A DNA stretch of 64,000 nt from Collinsella sp. WCA1-178-WT-3 (M1) (lineage in GTDB: Bacteria; Actinomycetota; Coriobacteriia; Coriobacteriales; Coriobacteriaceae): positions 124,001 to 188,000 of the forward strand of contig NZ_VUME01000003.1 of assembly GCF_009696325.1 (NCBI RefSeq). Direction: 5' to 3'. Below, piece by piece: positions 36,133-44,111 of this stretch. The notes below the pieces were generated by a model. That model was given only the letters and a program-made list of their open reading frames with translations. It ran no database searches and had not been told where the DNA came from. Position 1 is the first letter of the stretch. Every line of letters starts with the position of its first letter. The translations under genes and the position numbers were made by a program.

Positions 36133-37161
36133 CTAGCGCTGAACGTAGGCGCGAACCAGCTCGTAGGTGTTGCGCACGCCGTCCATGTGGCTGCGCTCGT
36201 AGTTGTGGCTCGCGTACACGCCGGGGCCGATCAGGCCGTGACGGATGTCGTAGCCGGCAGAAAGCGTGGCCTCAACGTCTGAGCCGTAATGCGGGTACAC
36301 GTCGATGGCGTAATCGAGCTCCAGCTCGCGCGCGATATTGGACAGCGTGGTCACCAGATCGTAGTTGTAGGGGCCGCCCGAATCCTTGGCGCAAATCGAA
36401 ACCATGCGCTCGGTACAGCCTAGGTCGTCGCCCACGCAACCCATGTCCACGCTGATCATCTCGCGCGTGTCGGCCGGCACGAAAGCGCCACCGTGGCCGA
36501 CCTCCTCGTACACCGTAAAGAGCAGCGACACCTTGCGCGAAAGCGACACCTCGCCAGCGGCGACGGCACGCGCCAAGCCCAGCAAAATGGAGGCCGACAG
36601 CTTGTCGTCCAAGAAGCGGCTCTTAATATAGCCGCTCTCCGTCACCGTGGTGCGCGGATCCATAGCGATGATGTCGCCCGTCTGAATGCCCAGATCAAGC
36701 ACGTCATCCTTGCTGTCGACATTCTCATCGAGCAGGATTTCCATGTTCTTCTCGATGGTCTTGACCGGCTCGTCGGCCACGTGCGCCGAAGGCTCGGTAT
36801 TGAGGACCACACCCGTGTACACATTGCCATCGCGCGTGTAGACGGTGCAGTTCTCGCCATCGGCCGTAGACCACTGATGCCCGCCGAGCGTCGTGGGACG
36901 CAGGCGACCATTGTCCTTAATGGAGCGCACCATGGCGCCCAGGGTATCGACATGGCTCGCCAACACAAGCGGCTCGCCCTCGCCGCCAAGCTCAACCAGC
37001 ACGTTGCCCTTATTGGAACGCTCGGGGCCAAAGCCCATATCGCGCAACGTTTCCATTAGATAATCAGTCGCCGCACGGGTATAGCCCGTAGGCGAAGCAA
37101 TCGAGGTAAGCGCCTTCAACTGGTCAGTAATATAGGAGAGCATAGAATCCATCTTGGACAC
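36133..37161 (-). CDS. M42-family metallopeptidase
   Basis: 342-residue aminopeptidase-like enzyme with two metal ions, related to glutamyl aminopeptidase/endoglucanase M (FrvX-type). Metal ligands are visible in ASHVDTLGA (His, Asp), KSRFLDDKLSA (Asp), YEEVGHGG (Glu pair), SVDMGC (Asp) and ASHNYERSH (His). Such enzymes trim peptides in the cytoplasm as large shells. The start is not certain: GAAAGG is eight nt before the GTG at 37161; an ATG at 37152 is also possible. The gene is monocistronic. Confidence 0.92.
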   Translation of the reverse strand: MSKMDSMLSYITDQLKALTSIASPTGYTRAATDYLMETLRDMGFGPERSNKGNVLVELGGEGEPLVLASHVDTLGAMVRSIKDNGRLRPTTLGGHQWSTADGENCTVYTRDGNVYTGVVLNTEPSAHVADEPVKTIEKNMEILLDENVDSKDDVLDLGIQTGDIIAMDPRTTVTESGYIKSRFLDDKLSASILLGLARAVAAGEVSLSRKVSLLFTVYEEVGHGGAFVPADTREMISVDMGCVGDDLGCTERMVSICAKDSGGPYNYDLVTTLSNIARELELDYAIDVYPHYGSDVEATLSAGYDIRHGLIGPGVYASHNYERSHMDGVRNTYELVRAYVQR

Positions 37162-37326
37162 CAAAGTCACCCTTTCATATCGAATTAAACCCACGGCAAC
37201 AATACCACCGCGAACCATCTTTTTACCTAGCGAGACAACCCATCGGGCTTCTCAGAGCAGCGCCCACCACGATAACGCCGGCGGGCCCCGCCCGTTGGCC
37301 CCAGAATCTTTCCGCAGGACAGAAGG

Positions 37327-37361
37327 AGGCCCCGCCGCACGTAGTGTGCAGCGGGGCCTCC
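37327..37361 (-). terminator. Hairpin downstream of fucO
   Basis: AGGCCCCGC and GCGGGGCCT form the base of a 14-bp stem (one mismatch) 54 nt past the fucO stop; the T tract is weak (CCTTCTG). Confidence 0.5.
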
Positions 37362-37414
37362 GACATGTCCGAGGACGATTGTGGGGGTAACGGGCAGGGG
37401 CCCGCCGAACCATG

Positions 37415-38581
37415 TTAGGCAGCCGGGCAGATCTTCTTGAAGAGCTCGATGACGTCGTCGAGCGTCGCCTCACGCGGGTTGCCCGGGAAGCAAGCATCGG
37501 CCATGGCGTCCTTGGCCAGGACCTCGATCTCGTCAGCCTTCATGGCCTCGCAGACGTGCGGGATGTTCACGTCAGCGGAGAGCTGCTTAACGGCGGCGAT
37601 AGCGGCGTCGGCAGCCTCATCGGTGCTCATGCCCGTGGTGTCAACGCCCATGGCGACGGCGACCTTGGCCAGGCGCTCGGCGCAAACCGGCTTGTTGAAC
37701 TCCATGGCAATCGGCAGCAGCATGGCGCAAGCGACGCCGTGCGGGGTGTCGTAGTGAGCGGACAGGGTGTGAGCCATGGCGTGATCGATGCCCAGGCCAA
37801 CGTTAGAGAAGCCCATGCCGGCGACATACTGACCAAGAGCCATGCCCTCGCGGCCGGAGCCGGGCTGGCCGGACTTGGCCTCGGCAACGGAGTCGCGCAG
37901 GTTCTCGCTGATCAGCTTGATGGCCTCAAAGTGGAACATGTCGGAGAGCTCCCAAGCGCCCTTGGTGGTGTAGCCCTCGATGGCGTGGGTCAGAGCGTCC
38001 ATGCCGGTGGAAGCGGTCAGGCCGGCGGGCATGGAAGCCATCATGTCGGGGTCGACGACGGCGACCTCGGGGGCGTCGTTGGTGTCGACGCACACGAACT
38101 TGCGGACCTTCTCGGGGTCGGTGATGACGTAGTTGATGGTCACCTCAGCAGCGGTACCGGCGGTCGTCGGCACGGCGATGGTGAACACGGCGTGGTTCTT
38201 AGTGGGAGCAACGCCCTCGAGGCTGCGGACATCGGCGAACTCGGGGTTGTTGATGATGATGCCGATGGCCTTGGCAGTGTCCATAGAGGAGCCGCCACCG
38301 ACGGTCACGATAGCATCAGCCTCGGCGGCCTTGAAGGCCTCGACGCCGTCCTTGACGTTCTGGATAGTGGGGTTGGGCTTGATCTCAGAGTAGAGGCTCC
38401 AAGCGATGCCGGCGGCGTCGAGCTCGTCGGTCACCTTAGCGGTAACGCCAAACTTGACCAGATCGGGGTCGGAGCAGACGAAAATCTTCTTGTAGCCGCG
38501 ACGCTGGAGCTCGCCGGGGATCTCCTTGATGGCGCCGGAACCATGATAAGAAATGGTGTTGAGAACGAAACGATTAGCCAT
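37415..38581 (-). CDS. fucO: Lactaldehyde reductase-type iron alcohol dehydrogenase
   Basis: 388 residues, group III iron-containing alcohol dehydrogenase. Its sequence follows E. coli FucO almost block by block: NNPEFADVRSLEG, VPTTAGTAAEVTINYVIT, KFVCVD, DALTHAIEGY and ALGQYVAGMGFSNVGLG. The NAD site is VTVGGGSSMDT. Iron ligands are in DALTHAIEGY and in the H-rich DHAMAHTLSAHYDTPHG. The reaction would be lactaldehyde to 1,2-propanediol, used in fucose or rhamnose fermentation. No fucose genes adjoin it. GGGAGGATATCA precedes the ATG. Two LacI-like palindromes lie upstream. Confidence 0.9.
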   Translation of the reverse strand: MANRFVLNTISYHGSGAIKEIPGELQRRGYKKIFVCSDPDLVKFGVTAKVTDELDAAGIAWSLYSEIKPNPTIQNVKDGVEAFKAAEADAIVTVGGGSSMDTAKAIGIIINNPEFADVRSLEGVAPTKNHAVFTIAVPTTAGTAAEVTINYVITDPEKVRKFVCVDTNDAPEVAVVDPDMMASMPAGLTASTGMDALTHAIEGYTTKGAWELSDMFHFEAIKLISENLRDSVAEAKSGQPGSGREGMALGQYVAGMGFSNVGLGIDHAMAHTLSAHYDTPHGVACAMLLPIAMEFNKPVCAERLAKVAVAMGVDTTGMSTDEAADAAIAAVKQLSADVNIPHVCEAMKADEIEVLAKDAMADACFPGNPREATLDDVIELFKKICPAA

Positions 38582-38642
38582 TGATATCCTCCCATCGTGT
38601 GCGGGGCACCCATTACGCCCCACGCTATGGCTCCCATCCTAA

Positions 38643-38695
38643 CGCTTTTGAAGCGAAAAACGCGTGAGAACATCAGATTATTTAAAGCGTTTCAA
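38643..38695. promoter_or_regulatory. Candidate LacI/CcpA-type operators upstream of fucO
   Basis: CGCTTTTGAAGCG (38643-38655) is a 13-bp palindrome and TTTAAAGCGTTTCAA (38681-38695) resembles LacI-family operators built around a central CG. Both lie in the fucO leader. No regulator gene is in the window. Confidence 0.3.
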
Positions 38696-38726
38696 CAACT
38701 GGTATCGTCACCGCCTGACCACTAAA

Positions 38727-38756
38727 CAAAAAAGGGGCGGCCGAGATGACCGCCCC
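38727..38756 (-). terminator. Terminator downstream of the DUF1275 gene
   Basis: GGGGCGG/CCGCCCC stem followed on the minus strand by TTTTTTG. Confidence 0.75.
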
Positions 38757-38774
38757 CTCCCCATTATTGATCAG

Positions 38775-38802
38775 TGTGGCAAGGGGTCAGCCCCTTGCCA
38801 CA
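38775..38802. repeat. Perfect 12-bp hairpin TGTGGCAAGGGG
   Basis: TGTGGCAAGGGG-TCAG-CCCCTTGCCACA is a perfect palindrome eight nt from the DUF1275 stop. It lacks a T tract and differs from the adjacent terminator. Confidence 0.7.
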
Positions 38803-38810
38803 TCATGCCG

Positions 38811-39527
38811 CTATTTTTGGCAGGCCTCTTTCCAATCTTCGCAGGCGCGCTTCCAGCGAAAACGCAGGTCGCGCTCGCGGTCGATAAACATGATGGCAAA
38901 CGCCACGAACAGCAGCACGCTCGCCACCGCAATAGCGTGCAGCCCCATGCGCTCAATACACCAGTTTCCCAGCACAGCGCCAAACACAAAGGTAAAGATC
39001 ACGCCAAAGTACAGCAGGCCGTTTTCCAAAAAGCCGCGCTTGTGGGTGATGATGTAGTCGTCCACGTTTTGCAGCGCGTTGCGCAGGTTACCGATGCACA
39101 TGGTCGTGGCAATGCCGTGACCGTGGATCTTGCGGAAGCTCTCGACCTGCATACCGCAGGCAAACGAGATGAGGCAGTTGGCGAGCAAGTTGTAGCCGCC
39201 ACCGGGGATAAAGCTCACGCCCAGCAAGATGACGGCTTCAAAGAACACCGTCACCTGGCGCCAGTGAATCACGCTGCCAAACCGTTCGTGTACCAGGTCG
39301 GCAAGCATAATGCCCACGGCAAACGACACCACAGGGAAGAAATAGCGCCCCGCGAGCGCCCAATTGCCCTCCGAGATACTCACGCCCACCAGCAAGATGT
39401 TGCCCGTCTGCGCGTTGGCGAAAACATGGTCGCGCCCAATGTACGAATAAACGTCCATAAAGCCACCGGCGAGCGCCAAGATGATGCCCAACTCAATAGA
39501 CTCCGATATCTGTTTGGCACGCTGCAT
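38811..39527 (-). CDS. YoaK-like DUF1275 membrane protein
   Basis: 238 residues with six hydrophobic segments. The family's first helix pattern is present (ALAGGFMDVYSYIGRDHVFANAQTGNILLVG), as is the mid-chain motif QVESFRKIHGHGIATTMCIGNLRNAL. DUF1275 proteins are inner-membrane proteins, proposed transporters, without a proven substrate. The ATG at 39527 has AAGGAGG nine nt upstream; longer starts are unsupported. It diverges from the YgiQ gene. Confidence 0.9.
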   Translation of the reverse strand: MQRAKQISESIELGIILALAGGFMDVYSYIGRDHVFANAQTGNILLVGVSISEGNWALAGRYFFPVVSFAVGIMLADLVHERFGSVIHWRQVTVFFEAVILLGVSFIPGGGYNLLANCLISFACGMQVESFRKIHGHGIATTMCIGNLRNALQNVDDYIITHKRGFLENGLLYFGVIFTFVFGAVLGNWCIERMGLHAIAVASVLLFVAFAIMFIDRERDLRFRWKRACEDWKEACQK

Positions 39528-39705
39528 CGTCGTGCGCCCTCCTTGTTGACGACTCTCTCGTGCGTTGGCGGAAACATAGCCGCCGTTCATACTGTAACCC
39601 ATTGACAACATGGCGCGCCCGCGAGACGGCTTCCCCAACGCGCAGATACACCGTCTGGAAACAAACGGCGGGCGCGGCATCGACACCCGACACCTCGTGT
39701 ACTCC

Positions 39706-39740
39706 ACCAGTCTTTTTAGCCCCGTCCCAAAAAGACTGGT
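39706..39740. repeat. Perfect 12-bp hairpin sharing the AGCCCCGTCCC loop
   Basis: ACCAGTCTTTTT (39706-39717) and AAAAAGACTGGT (39729-39740) flank AGCCCCGTCCC. The same loop word sits in the arms of the 128-bp elements around dnaE, but with a different stem. A TACAAT -10 for the next gene begins two nt later. Confidence 0.75.
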
Positions 39741-39777
39741 TACAATTACGTGCAGCATACAAACACCGGGAGGAATC

Positions 39778-41922
39778 GTGGCAAAAAAGCCCCAGGACGC
39801 TCAGCACAACCAGCACGGCAAGCATGCCCAACGCGGCCAGCAGCAAAAGCGTGGAAGCAAAGCCCAGGGCTCGCGCCCCGCGCATGTCCCGGCAGCGCCT
39901 GTCCGCCCCTGGCGCCCGGGCCGCGATAAGTTCCTCCCCGTCAGCCGCGCCGACATGGATGCGCGCGGCTGGGACCAGTGCGACTTTGTCTACATCTGCG
40001 GCGACGCCTACGTGGACCATCCCAGCTTTGGCATGGCCATCATCAGCCGCGTCCTCGACGCGCACGGCTACAAGGTGGGCATCATCTGCCAACCCGACTG
40101 GACCGACCCCGCCAGCATCACCGTGCTCGGCGAGCCGCGCCTGGGCTTTCTCGTCAGCGCCGGCAACATGGACTCCATGGTCAACCACTATTCGGTGACC
40201 AAGCACCGCCGCCACACCGACGCCTATACCCCCGGTGGCGAGGAGGGGCACCGCCCCAACCGTGCCGTCACGGTCTACGGCAACCTCATCCGCCAGACAT
40301 TCAAAGACGCCCCCATCATCATCGGCGGCATCGAGGCAAGCCTGCGTCGCTTGGCCCACTACGACTACTGGCAGGACAAGCTCAAGCGCTCGGTACTGCT
40401 CGACTCGGGCGCCGACATCCTCATCTACGGCATGGGCGAGCACGCGATTGTCGAGATCGCCGACGCGCTCGACGCGGGACTGCCCGTCGATCAGATTACC
40501 TATATCAACGGCACCGTCTACCGCACGGGTTCGCTCGACGAGGTCTACGACTACGACCTGCTGCCCAGTTGGGACGACCTTACCGCCGACAAGCTCAACT
40601 ACGCGCGCAGCTTTAACGTGCAGCAGCAGAATATGGACCCCATCACCGGACATCGCCTGGTAGAACCCTACCCCAACAGCGTCTATGTGGTGCAGAACCC
40701 GCCGTCGGCGACGCTCACCACCGACGAGATGGACGAGGTGGCCGAGCTCCCCTACGCACGCGATTGGCATCCCGATTACGACGCAGCGGGCGGCGTGCCG
40801 GCCTTTGCCGAGATCAAGTTTTCCATTAGCTCCAACCGCGGCTGTTTTGGCGAGTGCTCGTTTTGTGCGCTCACCTTCCACCAGGGCCGCGTGCTGCAGA
40901 TGCGCAGCCACGACTCGATCATGCGCGAGGCCGAGCTGCTCACGCGCGATCCCGAGTTTAAGGGCTATATCAACGATGTGGGCGGGCCGACGGCCAACTT
41001 TAGCCGTCCCGCCTGCGACAAGCAGCTCAAGCACGGCGTATGCAAGAACAAGCGATGCCTGTGGCCGAGCGTGTGCAAGAACATGGTGGTCGACGAGAGC
41101 GGCTACACCCAGCTGCTGCGCGACCTGCGCCAGCTGCCGGGCGTCAAGAAGGTCTTTGTCCGCAGCGGCATCCGCTTCGACTACACCATGGCCGATGCCT
41201 CGGACGAGTTTTTGCGCGAGCTGCTGGAGCACCACGTCTCGGGCCAGCTACGCGTAGCACCCGAGCACGTAAGCGACGCGGTGCTGTCCGTGATGGGCAA
41301 ACCGAGCCGAGCCGTCTACGACGCATTCTGCCGTAAATTTGAACGCTTGAACCGCGAGTACGGACTCAAGCAGTACGTGGTGCCGTATCTGATCTCGAGC
41401 CACCCCGGATCGACGATGAAGGAAGCCGTGGACCTTGCCGAGGCCGTGCGAGACATGGGCTACATGCCCGAGCAGGTGCAGGACTTCTACCCCACGCCGT
41501 CCACCATGTCGACGTGCATGTACTACACCGGCGTGGACCCGCGCACCATGGAGCCGATCTATGTGGCGCGCGACCCGCACGAGAAGGCCATGCAACGCGC
41601 GCTCATCCAGTATCGCAAGCCCGAGAACTACAAGCTCGTGCGCGAGGCGCTAGAGAAAGCCGGGCGTCGCGATTTGATCGGCTACACCAAGCATTGCCTG
41701 ATCCGCCCCGTGCCGCCACGCCCGGGCGAGGCATCTGCCGGCGGCGGACATGGCACCGGTAAGAAGAGCGGCAAGGGCCACGGTGGCGCTGGCGGCGCTG
41801 GAGCCAGGGGGCCCAAGGGCGGCAAGGACCACGGCGGCATGTCGCGCGCGCAGAACACCGCCGGGCGCAACCGTGCGGCTCAGGGGCGTCAGGGTGCCAA
41901 CGGAGGCGGTCGCCGCAACTAA
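39778..41922 (+). CDS. YgiQ-family radical SAM protein
   Basis: 714 residues, an N-terminal B12-binding-like region followed by a radical SAM core. The cluster motif is CFGECSFCALTFHQGR (CxxxCxxC). Family blocks GGIEASLRRLAHYDYW, SVLLDSGADILIYGMGE, YINDVGGPTANF and LRVAPEHVSD are present. The reaction of YgiQ is unknown. The first 45 residues (QDAQHNQHGKHAQRGQQQKR) and the last 60 (GG, KG and RG rich) are low-complexity. The start is a GTG at 39778 with GGGAGGAATC in front. Confidence 0.93.
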   Translation: MAKKPQDAQHNQHGKHAQRGQQQKRGSKAQGSRPAHVPAAPVRPWRPGRDKFLPVSRADMDARGWDQCDFVYICGDAYVDHPSFGMAIISRVLDAHGYKVGIICQPDWTDPASITVLGEPRLGFLVSAGNMDSMVNHYSVTKHRRHTDAYTPGGEEGHRPNRAVTVYGNLIRQTFKDAPIIIGGIEASLRRLAHYDYWQDKLKRSVLLDSGADILIYGMGEHAIVEIADALDAGLPVDQITYINGTVYRTGSLDEVYDYDLLPSWDDLTADKLNYARSFNVQQQNMDPITGHRLVEPYPNSVYVVQNPPSATLTTDEMDEVAELPYARDWHPDYDAAGGVPAFAEIKFSISSNRGCFGECSFCALTFHQGRVLQMRSHDSIMREAELLTRDPEFKGYINDVGGPTANFSRPACDKQLKHGVCKNKRCLWPSVCKNMVVDESGYTQLLRDLRQLPGVKKVFVRSGIRFDYTMADASDEFLRELLEHHVSGQLRVAPEHVSDAVLSVMGKPSRAVYDAFCRKFERLNREYGLKQYVVPYLISSHPGSTMKEAVDLAEAVRDMGYMPEQVQDFYPTPSTMSTCMYYTGVDPRTMEPIYVARDPHEKAMQRALIQYRKPENYKLVREALEKAGRRDLIGYTKHCLIRPVPPRPGEASAGGGHGTGKKSGKGHGGAGGAGARGPKGGKDHGGMSRAQNTAGRNRAAQGRQGANGGGRRN

Positions 41923-42830
41923 GGCAGCAGTGCGCTCGCTGCGTCCATCCCACACGCGTGGCGCAGCGAGCGCATTGCCTCAACGTGGATGACGCCGGCG
42001 ATAGCGACCGTAATTGCCACGTCGAGCGGCGTGTTCACAAACCACAGCAGGCCCATGAGATACGACCCGGCATTAAAAGCAAAGTGCAGCAGGATCGTGT
42101 AGCGGAGCTTTCCGGTCGTCACGAGCACCCAACCAAAGATGAGGCCGGCGGCACCCGCGTAGCAACCCTGCACCCAATTCATGTGCATAAAACCAAAGAT
42201 TGCCGCCTGCAGCACAATCGCCGCGGCGACACCCCACGTGCTTAGGGCCGCCCAGGGCACTATGGCGCCGTCTTGCGCACTCGCACGACGCCGGCGCTTC
42301 CAGAGCGGACGGCACTGGGGATTAAACGCACGCAGCGAAAACTCAAAGATAACACCGCGCACCAGGAGCTCTTCGCAAAACGGCGCGCCGAGCACCGTGG
42401 TCAGGACGGCAAGAGGACTGGTATCGCCCATGCCCGTTTCCTCGACAAGCTCGCTGTAGTCGGCCGCGGCATCGGGCAACAGCGACAGCACGGCGTCGGT
42501 CACGTAGCTAACGACCACCTGCAGGGCAAGACCGATCACGATAACGCAGGCGATGCGTTTCCACGCCCCACGCGCTCCCCCGCCGAGCGGATGCTCGCTT
42601 TGCGAACGCGCCATAAACGAGCGCGGCCACAGACAACGCCACCACAGCAGCGCCATCAAAAACGACGCCGTCTGAGCGGCGGCCTGAAGCAATTGAATGT
42701 CGAGGTCATCGATCGAAAAACCCATGAACACCGATGCGACGCCAAGGGCGGAGAACAAAACGACGCTCAGGGCTATATCGGCAGCGACAACGCCAAAACA
42801 GGCGAGCGCCCACGCTATCGCATTGAGCAT
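41919..42830 (-). CDS. CPBP-family intramembrane metalloprotease
   Basis: 303-residue membrane protein of the CAAX/Abi (CPBP) family. The catalytic motifs are APFCEELLVRGVIFEF (EExxxR), FGFMHMNW (FxxxH) and a later HFAFNAGSYL. About seven hydrophobic segments are visible. Bacterial members act in bacteriocin self-immunity or membrane protein processing; the role here is unknown. GGAGGCTGGC precedes the ATG at 42830. Its stop overlaps the convergent YgiQ stop by four bases. Confidence 0.9.
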   Translation of the reverse strand: MLNAIAWALACFGVVAADIALSVVLFSALGVASVFMGFSIDDLDIQLLQAAAQTASFLMALLWWRCLWPRSFMARSQSEHPLGGGARGAWKRIACVIVIGLALQVVVSYVTDAVLSLLPDAAADYSELVEETGMGDTSPLAVLTTVLGAPFCEELLVRGVIFEFSLRAFNPQCRPLWKRRRRASAQDGAIVPWAALSTWGVAAAIVLQAAIFGFMHMNWVQGCYAGAAGLIFGWVLVTTGKLRYTILLHFAFNAGSYLMGLLWFVNTPLDVAITVAIAGVIHVEAMRSLRHACGMDAASALLP

Positions 42831-42847
42831 GCCAGCCTCCTCAAAAC

Positions 42848-42905
42848 CCGGTACTTGGGGACGTTCCTTAACTGCCGGCAGACAAGTAACGTCCCCAAGT
42901 ACCGG
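42848..42905. repeat. Palindromic element with CTTGGGGACGTT arms, copy 1
   Basis: CCGGTACTTGGGGACGTT (42848-42865) pairs perfectly with 42888-42905; the loop contains CTTAACTGCCGGCA. It shares ACTTGGGGACGTTCCTTA and TGCCGGC words with the element at 55096. Confidence 0.85.
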
Positions 42906-42918
42906 CAGTTTGGGACAG

Positions 42919-43122
42919 TCATTGTTGATGAGAATCGGGTGCAGTGCCAAAGGCCCCGCTGGGCGAGATGTCGAACGGGAAGGTGCCGCAGCGATTGAAC
43001 GCGGCGATAAACATGCGGATGGCGTTGGACGGCGTGGTGCCCACGAGCTGGGTTGCCGCCGCGAAGGCCGCCTTTTCCTCGGGCAAGACCTTCGCGACAA
43101 CCGGGGTCATGTGTTCTGCCAT
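42919..43122 (-). CDS. RelB/DinJ-like antitoxin without visible toxin
   Basis: 67 residues. The N-terminal half (MTPVVAKVLPEEKAAFAAATQLVGTTPSNAIRMFIAAF, cited by its ends) has the ribbon-helix-helix pattern of RelB/DinJ antitoxins, and the tail is FPFDI followed by a flexible end, also typical. The toxin gene normally follows directly, but only a palindromic element and the CPBP gene lie downstream. It may be an orphan, or act as a plain repressor. AGAGGAAGCGCC precedes the ATG. Confidence 0.75.
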   Translation of the reverse strand: MAEHMTPVVAKVLPEEKAAFAAATQLVGTTPSNAIRMFIAAFNRCGTFPFDISPSGAFGTAPDSHQQ

Positions 43123-43236
43123 GGCGCTTCCTCTTTGAAACAACGGTAGTGCGGATAGATGCGGGCCACGCGGCTGGGCGACGGGCTGTGAAGGCAACCC
43201 GATTGGCCCGCATCTGGAGTTTGTTTCTGCGGCGTT

Positions 43237-43281
43237 GGTATTACTTGGTATTCCTAAGTTATACCCGGCAGATAGAATACC
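43237..43281. promoter_or_regulatory. Repeated GGTATT boxes upstream of the RelB-like gene
   Basis: GGTATTAC and GGTATTC (direct, 10 bp apart) and a GAATACC inverted partner at 43275-43281 lie about 115-160 nt before the start, with TATAAC between them on the minus strand. This looks like an antitoxin operator. Confidence 0.35.
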
Positions 43282-44049
43282 ACACCCGGTCCCATGGGGA
43301 CGGAGAAAAGACGGATTATTTTGTTGCTGGGTTAGTATTTAGAGCGTGATGATGTCCGAGATATCGAGGGCCTAAGCGTCGGCGTATGGCGCGCCCAGGC
43401 TGGGTATCCGGCGCATGGCGCCCTATTGTCTTGCATAATTTTGCTTATGCCATGCATAAAAAGACGGGGGCACCCCTTCTCGTCCCAACGTACCCCCGCT
43501 TGGACCGTGCAAAAACCGGAGTTTTCAGCATCGCGGCCCCCGCAGGCGGTGCCGCGAATCGTGGACGCCGCGCGATTGGCGTCGTTTTGGGGCACGGCGC
43601 GACGCGAAACGCGCGTTATCGCCGCGCCGGACGCCGTCAGCCAACCCAAATCGCCTGCCGAAGGATCCCGCTGGCTCAAAAAGACGATTCCGGCGCGTAT
43701 GCAGCCACCCCGGCTTGCTGAAAACTCCCGAAAATGCACGGCGCGCCCCGGGGGACCCGTGCGCGCCACGAAAAACACGCCCGCATCCAAAAGAATGCGA
43801 GCGCGAACGCCGGATGGCGGCAAGGGCGCCAGGCAGCGGGCGAAATCCCCGGCGTGTCCGCCCGGGCATCGCGGCCGCGGCGCGTCAGCAGAAAACCTCA
43901 TGCCCTGCGTTGATGTCGGCCCCCCGCATTGTCGGCCCCCCGCATACGCGAATCTCCAACTAGGTCGATAGCCCGTATCTCTTGCCACGACCGTCTCCGC
44001 GCGTTTCCACGAAGAAGACTGGCCCCACCTAATACTGAGCCCGCTAAAA
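43282..44049. other. GC-rich stretch without a supported gene
   Basis: About 770 bp of very GC-rich sequence. Open frames exist on both strands (the longest at 43332-43988 minus and 43426-43971 plus), but none has a ribosome binding site or recognisable domain, and their composition (Arg, Ala, Gly, Cys-rich) is that of chance frames. Visible details: GCATAA-N6-TTATGC at 43432-43449 and a tandem 16-bp repeat TGTCGGCCCCCCGCAT at 43914-43945. It may be a decayed gene, a structured RNA or a repeated element. Confidence 0.6.
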
Positions 44050-44078
44050 GGGCCCCGAGCATAGTCTGCTCGAGGCCC
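44046..44078 (-). terminator. Terminator downstream of the DEAD-box helicase
   Basis: GGGCCCCGAGCA (44050-44061) and TGCTCGAGGCCC (44067-44078) pair over 12 bp with one wobble, followed on the minus strand by TTTT. Confidence 0.8.
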
Positions 44079-44111
44079 AAACTCGTGTCGCCTTACCGCG
44101 CGACGCGTATG

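Noticed and set aside
43332-43988. 218-codon minus-strand frame in the gap before the DEAD-box gene
   Set aside because: Composition is Arg/Gly/Cys-rich with no domain or start signal; a competing frame of similar size exists on the other strand.
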